A stretch of 64,000 nt of DNA from Aplidium turbinatum (taxonomy: Eukaryota; Chordata; Ascidiacea; Aplousobranchia; Polyclinidae): the NCBI GenBank assembly GCA_918807975.1, contig OU964919.1, forward strand, positions 34,045,824-34,109,823, written 5' to 3'. This document shows positions 58,301 through 64,000 of the stretch, in pieces. The stretch's first letter is position 1. Each line of letters opens with the position of its first letter. Under the pieces are notes generated by a model. It was not told where the DNA came from, searched no databases, and saw only the letters and a list, made by a program, of their open reading frames with translations. The position numbers and the translations under genes were made by a program.

Positions 58301-61300
58301 TTTTCTAGGTATTAAAGATGCAAGATTAGCTTAAAATCGTTATTAAGCTACACGGAAAGAAATAGCGTATCATGCATAGAACAAAACAGACGATAACTTT
58401 GCAAAACTCTTAAAGTTTCATTAAAAATGGTCTCAATACTAATATACAAAAAGTTATGTTGTATCAAACTTTTTATTATTGATGCAAAACAATAACAATT
58501 TTATTAATATAAAAAAGCTCTTCTTTGTTGAAGAAAAATAGTATAAAATGCAACAGCACAGATCTATTATTTTATCATAGCACTTACATTTTTCTTTAGT
58601 TTCTGCGTTCATCAGAGTCACTTCTTGCTTAAAACAAGCCGAGTTACCGTTGGGAGAGCACTGTGCAGAACCCCAGTTGATTAGGGCATTGTCAGCAACT
58701 TCATATCCTCTTGAACAGCGGAGAGAAGAGAGAGTCGTCGTAGATTGCGATGTGAACGGTGGTTCGTCAGTGGATGGAGTTGTTTTTGAAGACTCCACAG
58801 CTGCAATTGAAAACGATGCGGTGTTAAAGATCTGAGCGTTTCAGAAACAATTGCAACCACAAAACGGTACTTCTATACAAATTTACGTCTTGCGGAAGTA
58901 TTGAAGATCACAAGAAACAACAGTTTTAGTTAAAAGATTGTCAGTTTTAATTCGGATCTTTTCAACAAAGTAGGCCTATATGAATTTTGGTTGCATTGTG
59001 GCAGTGTAAAATTGCAATGACACTAGGGGCTATTCGAGATAAGCAGTTGTAAAAAATAATTGATTAAAGTAGGCCTATTGTTATAACTTGCCTTCTTTTT
59101 TACCTACATATTGTTATTCAATTTAAATAAACTTTATTTAAATTGAATAAAATAGTTGCCCATCCTAAAGTTGCATCGAACCCTTTTCGCTGCCAAGTTA
59201 CGACAATCTCTGCGTCATCTTAGTTCTATTTTCTGGTTCAGCTTCAGAGAACGTAAATGAAAAATTGGGAATACAACTAATAATCTGACTAGTACTTCAA
59301 CGCTTACTTGTTAAATAAAATATACATCACTTTTTAAAAAGGAATATAAGTATATATTGCTTTAAAGGAAATGGATAAATGCTGTGTGCCACTGTCTTAT
59401 TTTTGTTTGGTCGTTTAAGAGCTTAATAGGTCTAACTACCATTAGAAAGTCAATGAGTTAACCCAGTTACGCCTCATGTGCGATATAAATCCCATGTGAG
59501 GGTTTGATGTTTGTAATGTAATATTAATAAGGCCTGTAATTGCTAAATTCCTACTTTTAATAAACAATTATTATCAGTTATGATATCATCTTAAATTGTA
59601 CTACCACTTTTACAAAGTAATGGCCTGAAATGCTAAAAAGCCTTCAAATAAAATAAAAAGTTTTGATTTCAGCTAGCTTATCGTGTTGTTTTGATGTTTA
59701 TAAAGCATGGCAATTTTTAACCGATAGAAAAGGTACGAAAATATGAGTCACATTTATTCATCCATGTTGATGTGTGCTGTACAATTAATCGATTTCATGG
59801 AAATAGCCGGAATCAAGCGACTTACATTTCAGTTATATTTAACCAACTTATTTCAACATAGCACTCTCAAATTATACACGATAATTACAATGAATAATAT
59901 AGACTTTAGTCTACTCTTAGCACTGTTCAAAACATGCAAAAAAACGTGCTGAATTAAATTATTGCGTATACTTTCAAAACAAACATAAACATGTCAAATG
60001 TACCGTAGACGTAAAGCAACAAGTTTCAAGATTAACTACAGAGGTTTTCATGACTTAGACCAGCGGTTCTTAACCTTTTGCCTTGTCGAAACTATCTTGA
60101 AATTACCAACCAGTTCTCGCACCCCCTCCTAGGATTGGTTGAAAAGTAATAGTCGCCTACGGTTTGAAATTTTTGTTGAAACCTGATAAAACAACTTTTC
60201 TTCTTACGTCATATTATACTGTAACAAACCTTGATAATTCAGCATCCCCGCACCACCTAGGCACAGGTCTCGCACCCCTTAGTGGTGCGTGCACCCCTGG
60301 TTAAGAACCCCTGACTTAGACTTACACTTACCTGATGGTTCTTTGAAGTTGGCTGATGAAGAGGTTGTGGATGTTACTTTTGAATTCGAATGAAAAGGGA
60401 GGGGTTTATTGCAATTATCCGTTGGACAACAGGTGATTTGGCAGCGTCTAAACAGAGTGCACTATTTTCCTTATGAAAGTGAAGCGAGATACAAAACAAT
60501 AAGACCAAAACCTTTAAATAAAGAATAGTGGATAATATCTGCTTTGAACTAGATCTCCTATCTAAGTTGTACTATAAGTGCAATTACTTGAGTTTCGGCA
60601 ATAAGCAAATCTGTCAAAATTCTCTATCATCACTAGTGGTGGCGTTTACATGTTTCCGTTGCGGTCGCGCCTGGCAGCCAGCTCAGCCTTTTAATAGGAG
60701 AGCCTGCAAGTGACGTGACTCTGAAGTCTGAACGTCAAACTTTGTTTTGAAGTACTGCCATATGCAAATGTGGATTAAAATGACTCCAGCAGTACTGTGC
60801 TAATAACGTTTTGAATTCGACTGAATCAAACTTTTTGATCGACTTATAAAGATATTATCCTAGAATGGTTGGGAACCTGTTACAAATTTAACTTACATTT
60901 TGGTGCAAAGTCAATAAATGCATGATGCACTTTATGTACAGAGTAAATGAGAAAGCATTCAAAAACCTTGGTGAAAATTGTCGAAGATCTGGTGTTGAAT
61001 TTGTGTTTCCCGAAGTCAACAAATCATCAATGAAAGCTTCGCAGGGTTCGTTACATACTGAGGCGTTAACACAGTCTCCAGTTGCAACATAAACTAAAGA
61101 AGAACAAAATATTGACAGGGATCATGGAAAGAGTACGCTGGTTTAATGATAACCAACATTAACTTACACCTTATGTGGATGACGCAAGCTTCATTTTTGT
61201 ATCTGTGAGCTCGATACTTCTCTGTTTAAGCTTCTTTTAAAGACTTTTTAAAAATAATATTGAACTTTGATCCATGATCCACATAGGGAAATTACATTTG

Positions 61301-62507
61301 AAATAATGGACAGATAAAGCTTTGGTAAAGAGTTTGCTTTGTTGAACCATAGAGAAATCAAACAGAGTAACCTTAGCGGGTTTAACATACTTTATTACAC
61401 ACAAAAGATTTACGTAATTAAAATAAACTCAAACGTTTTCGACACGTATGTGTGTCCTCATCAGGAATTAAATCTGCAATATACATAAAATGAAAAATCG
61501 TAAGATAAATTTGACTTTGCACTGTAACTGTAACGACACTCTGGACTGAAAAGCATGCGGTGGGAAACAGATCACATGAGCTGTAGACTACAGGCATTCG
61601 ACAAACAATTAGAACACACACAAAAGGAACGATGATGATCGTTCGATCAACGATGATCGTTCCTTTTGCAGTTCACTTTGGTGCCCTAATGACTTGAGAC
61701 TGTCCAAAACAAATTATTTTAAATTATCTAAACATACTATTCGTTTTGAGACAACAAGAGATTCTATGGAATGTGTGATCTGCTGAGAGCAACGCATGAA
61801 CTTGCACATAATACGTGAAATGAAGGTACAGCGCTATGTTTACATGCAGTTAAAGCAAACTGCGTAACGGGAATTTAAGTTGGATGTATAAATGAACATT
61901 CGCATAAATTCGCAAATGCTTGTTCGAACTTTTCCTGAACTCTGAAAAGTAAGTTTACCAGATAATGTAAAGGTCGTGTTCCTTTTGCAATTTTTGTTAA
62001 ATCTACCAACACGAAATCACTTTTTTTGTGAAGCCTTATTCTTTGCTGTCCAAATCTAAACCACTGTACAGTATAGGTTTGAGTGATGAGATACCTATCA
62101 ACTTTGAATCAACTTGCTTAATCAACCGAAATAATTCTACCACTTAGTATGTGTGGGTGCGACGAGGTGAAGACGTTGATTTCCCTTCTGGTGCTTGTTA
62201 GCTACGTTCGAAGTGTGTTTGAAAGCATGAATTTCTGTGATACAAGTTGTAAGGCAGTAGGCATATTTTTTTACTCACTTTCTAAAATTTCAAAGCCAAC
62301 TAATGTGACGTCCTTTCTTTGACACAGTTGTGGTACATCTGATCGACATTCTGTTATATTCCACGTAGTTTCCATAACCAAATCTGAATCCAACTCAAAA
62401 CCAGTGGCGCAGGTTAAACTGCTAACTGAAGTCATTTGCAATGCAATAAGAGCACCGAAAAGTAGGGTGTTTTGCATCTTCATGGCACCAAATACAATGG
62501 GCATCAT
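55331..62507 (-). CDS. Two-domain Ly6/uPAR-like GPI-type protein (gene 5)
   Basis: Six exons: 62507-62279, 61093-60967, 60447-60332, 58800-58588, 58166-58028 and 55496-55331. They sum to 990 bp, 329 residues, all in phase. The start is either of two adjacent ATGs (62507 or 62504); a third at 62483 opens a tighter signal peptide (MKMQNTLLFGALIALQ). Domain 1 runs from LTCATGFEL to CQITCCPTDNCN. A mucin-like Ser/Thr/Pro linker follows (KTTPSTDEPPFTSQSTTT). Domain 2 runs from LRCSRGYEV to CEQACCRHSNCN. The tail KLMILSFSLLCVSYFCSVYQ suggests a GPI anchor. Phases are 1, 2, 1, 1, 2, as in gene 4. Exon 2 uses a weak donor (GTTTTT). Introns hold a hammerhead-bearing remnant, a hAT MITE next to exon 3 and a GGTACCA foldback element. 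Ligand unknown. Confidence 0.87.
56934..57254. mobile_element. Foldback element with GGTACCA end, TCGATAAACTGTCGT tandem arms and CCCTAA centre (in intron 5 of gene 5)
   Basis: The body is about 56942-57246, flanked by ACATTGAT (56934-56941, 57247-57254; a 9-bp reading GACATTGAT is also possible). Arms are tandem units such as CGATAAACTGTCGTTT, inverted on the two sides. Off-centre is a short CCTAACCCTAACC tract (about 57016-57032). The left end GGTACCATCACGACAG resembles that of the element at 1488. No ORF. Confidence 0.68.
59116..59148. repeat. Perfect 33-bp AT palindrome in intron 3 of gene 5
   Basis: ATTCAATTTAAATAAA and its exact inverse are separated by a single C. It may extrude as a cruciform or be chance in AT-rich DNA. 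Confidence 0.6.
60053..60321. mobile_element. hAT MITE beside exon 3 of gene 5
   Basis: The body 60061-60313 (253 bp) has ends CAGCGGTTCTTAACC and GGTTAAGAACCCCTG and an exact 8-bp duplication ACTTAGAC (60053-60060, 60314-60321). Its right edge lies 18 bp from the end of exon 3 (60332), just inside the intron. Confidence 0.85.
61310..61500 (-). mobile_element. Penelope-like remnant in intron 1 of gene 5
   Basis: It shares the TTTGGTAAAGAG start, a TTTAACAT block and the AACGTTTTCG block with the elements at 7778 and 11601, and carries the best-preserved hammerhead motif of the window. Nearby, AAAGGAACGAT is repeated in inverse (61621-61667). No duplication was found. Confidence 0.48.
61424..61470 (-). 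ncRNA. Hammerhead-ribozyme-like motif (consensus core)
   Basis: On the minus strand: AATTC, then CTGATGAG, stem II GACAC/GTGTC, GAAA, palindromic AACGTT as minimal stem III, then GAGTT pairing with AATTC. Both conserved boxes match the hammerhead consensus. Minimal stem III is known from retroelement-borne type I hammerheads, which often act as dimers. Confidence 0.55.
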
Positions 62508-62659
62508 CTAAAAAGATTCTAAATAAATTGAATAGTAGCCTTACAGATCAGCAGAAAGTGTTAATGAGGAGTGCTTTGATGAACACGTTGCTACTGTTTG
62601 GATTACAGCATGCTTGCCATCACAGTTAGTGCAACAGCACACATTTTGTCAAACGTACC
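62508..62659 (-). other. Possible 5' UTR intron of gene 5
   Basis: On the minus strand the start ATG directly follows a TTTTTAG acceptor-like site. A CAG|GTACGT donor-like site lies at 62659/62658. This suggests a non-coding first exon to the right. Inference only. Confidence 0.35.
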
Positions 62660-63465
62660 TGAAACATAAAAGAATTTTAAGAAATTTATAAGAAATAACA
62701 AATTGTAGAATCATCAACAATTTCCTTTTCTATTTAAATTAATATCGAGGCTACAGATGGATAGCCGTAGTTTTTCTGCCATGAACACATTGCGAAAAGG
62801 TTAATTTGTTGGAAAATTGCTACTGTAATCCTGTGCTTAATTTCTAAAGCGATAGTTTAGCTAATGCTACATCACTATGATTGCCTGGAGACAGGTTCTA
62901 TTTAATGCCTGCGTGTGGCAATTAGGCTTACGGATGAAAATATAGCAGCACAAATACAGTGGTATGTTGCATATTTATCATTCTTTTCCCTTTAGGAACA
63001 CTGATCAAAGGATTTGTGCTTACTCGACATCACAAGAATCTTATATTTTAGTCAGGTTAATAACCAACCATAACGAACAACCTAATTAACCAAAAACAAT
63101 TTACTTAAAGATGCTACTGACGTGATCCGCAATTCTATCAATATTATTTTCATTTTATACATCAGTTTGGTCTCAAAAAATATTGTTTTAGACAAAATAT
63201 TTTAGCTATTTTGTTTAAAAAATAATAAAAACCTACTTTAAATTGTTCTAGCAGTTTTGTTTTGATTATCGCTAAACTATCAAAAAACTCGTTGCAAACT
63301 CAAACCAGGAATATGTGTGTGTGTAAATTTGTAATGTGTGAATTCATAATAATAATAGCCTATGTGTGTAAATTCATAATGAGCTTGCAATGTGCAGCTG
63401 GTATATGTTTGTGCCATGACCAGATATAAAGAAGAACAAAATTGCATCATGGTCTGGTATCAGTG
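62660..63465. other. Upstream region of gene 5, nothing else seen
   Basis: A few GTGTGTAAATT units occur near 63313-63380. No gene recognised. Confidence 0.4.
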
Positions 63466-64000
63466 GCGTATCCAGGTCAGTTTTACAGCAGTGGCCGAGT
63501 GGTTAGCGCGTTGGGCTCGCAGTTGAGAGCCTGTATGTTCGACTCCAGCCACCCGCACTTGCTGTTGTTTCTCCGGGCAAGAACCTGTACGATAATTGCC
63601 TCTACCCAGTGATCGATTTCGAGTAATGGGTAGAGGCAAATTTAAGTCATAAGTAGAGTAGACAACCGAAAACAGACATTGCCGTCGGCTGCAGCGTGGG
63701 TCAAGTGTACGTCGGAAGGCGTACACCGATGCATAGCGCTCAAGTCCGCTTTCCCGCAATGCAGGATAAAGATATGAAAAACAAAACAAGAGAGAGAGCA
63801 AGGCTTTTTCCAAGAGGGGCACCATTTTCAGTGACGTCATAAACGAAGCGATATTAATTGCTTTCAAATTGAGGTGAACGTTAAATTTTATTTGACGATG
63901 AAAGCTTAACTTTGAAAGGCTTTTTTGGACTGGTAATGTGCAGGGTAACGATCGCAGAATCTGAGAAGGAACAAGTGAGTAGCCGCAAGTGAGGTCTGGG
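63466..64000. other. Possible hAT-type left end at the window edge
   Basis: CAGTGGCGTATCCAGG at about 63463-63478 matches a common hAT terminus. The other end would lie beyond the window. Confidence 0.3.
63484..63790 (+). mobile_element. SINE with Ser/Leu-tRNA-like head
   Basis: The head reads AGCAGTGGCCGAGTGGTTAGC with a B box TGTTCGACTCC. It is followed by a body with CCGGGCAAGAACC and an end in AGGATAAAGATATGAAAAAC. The ending resembles that of family A, while the head is different. Confidence 0.68.

Overview
The window looks like AT-rich nuclear DNA of an invertebrate animal. Genes are split by long introns with canonical GT/AG splice sites, and the DNA between is full of tRNA-headed SINEs, hAT-type elements, LINE copies, a piggyBac relic and telomere-like TTAGGG tracts. 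An ascidian or other invertebrate deuterostome is a guess from the overall look only; nothing in the sequence fixes the species. No bacterial-type operon, rRNA, CRISPR array or viral gene was seen.

The host genes form one family: five Ly6/uPAR-like (three-finger fold) genes. Each encodes a signal peptide, one or two ten-cysteine domains ending in the CC-x3/4-x-CN signature, and a hydrophobic C-terminal tail that suggests a GPI anchor. Three one-domain genes lie on the minus strand (10860-13455, 21187-24406, 32675-38019). A two-domain gene lies on the plus strand (45362-50613), and a second two-domain gene converges on it from the minus strand (55331-62507). I placed exon borders by hand from splice sites and reading phase. 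All five give uninterrupted frames (177, 172, 172, 327 and 329 residues). Each domain is built from three exons with phase 1 and phase 2 introns, and the two-domain genes repeat that module across a phase-1 intron.

The second and third genes sit in a tandem segmental duplication (about 18.2-24.46 kb and 29.72-38.08 kb). Since it arose, copy A gained a foldback element, a hAT element and a SINE, and copy B gained a 3.2 kb LINE with an intact 1032-codon ORF. The two paralogues differ mainly by amino-acid-changing substitutions, with a dense patch in the first finger.

Between the duplicates lies a decayed piggyBac transposase (25.1-27.7 kb) interrupted by a SINE and two LINE 3' ends. Elsewhere there are two foldback elements with GGTACCA ends, tandem arms and a telomere-like centre (1.5 and 56.9 kb). 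There are also several short elements with hammerhead-ribozyme-like motifs (7.8, 11.6, 44.5 and 61.4 kb), two of them flanked by 14-bp direct repeats, which resemble Penelope-type retroelement ends. These, the fast-changing Ly6 pair and the insertion chronology are the most interesting content.
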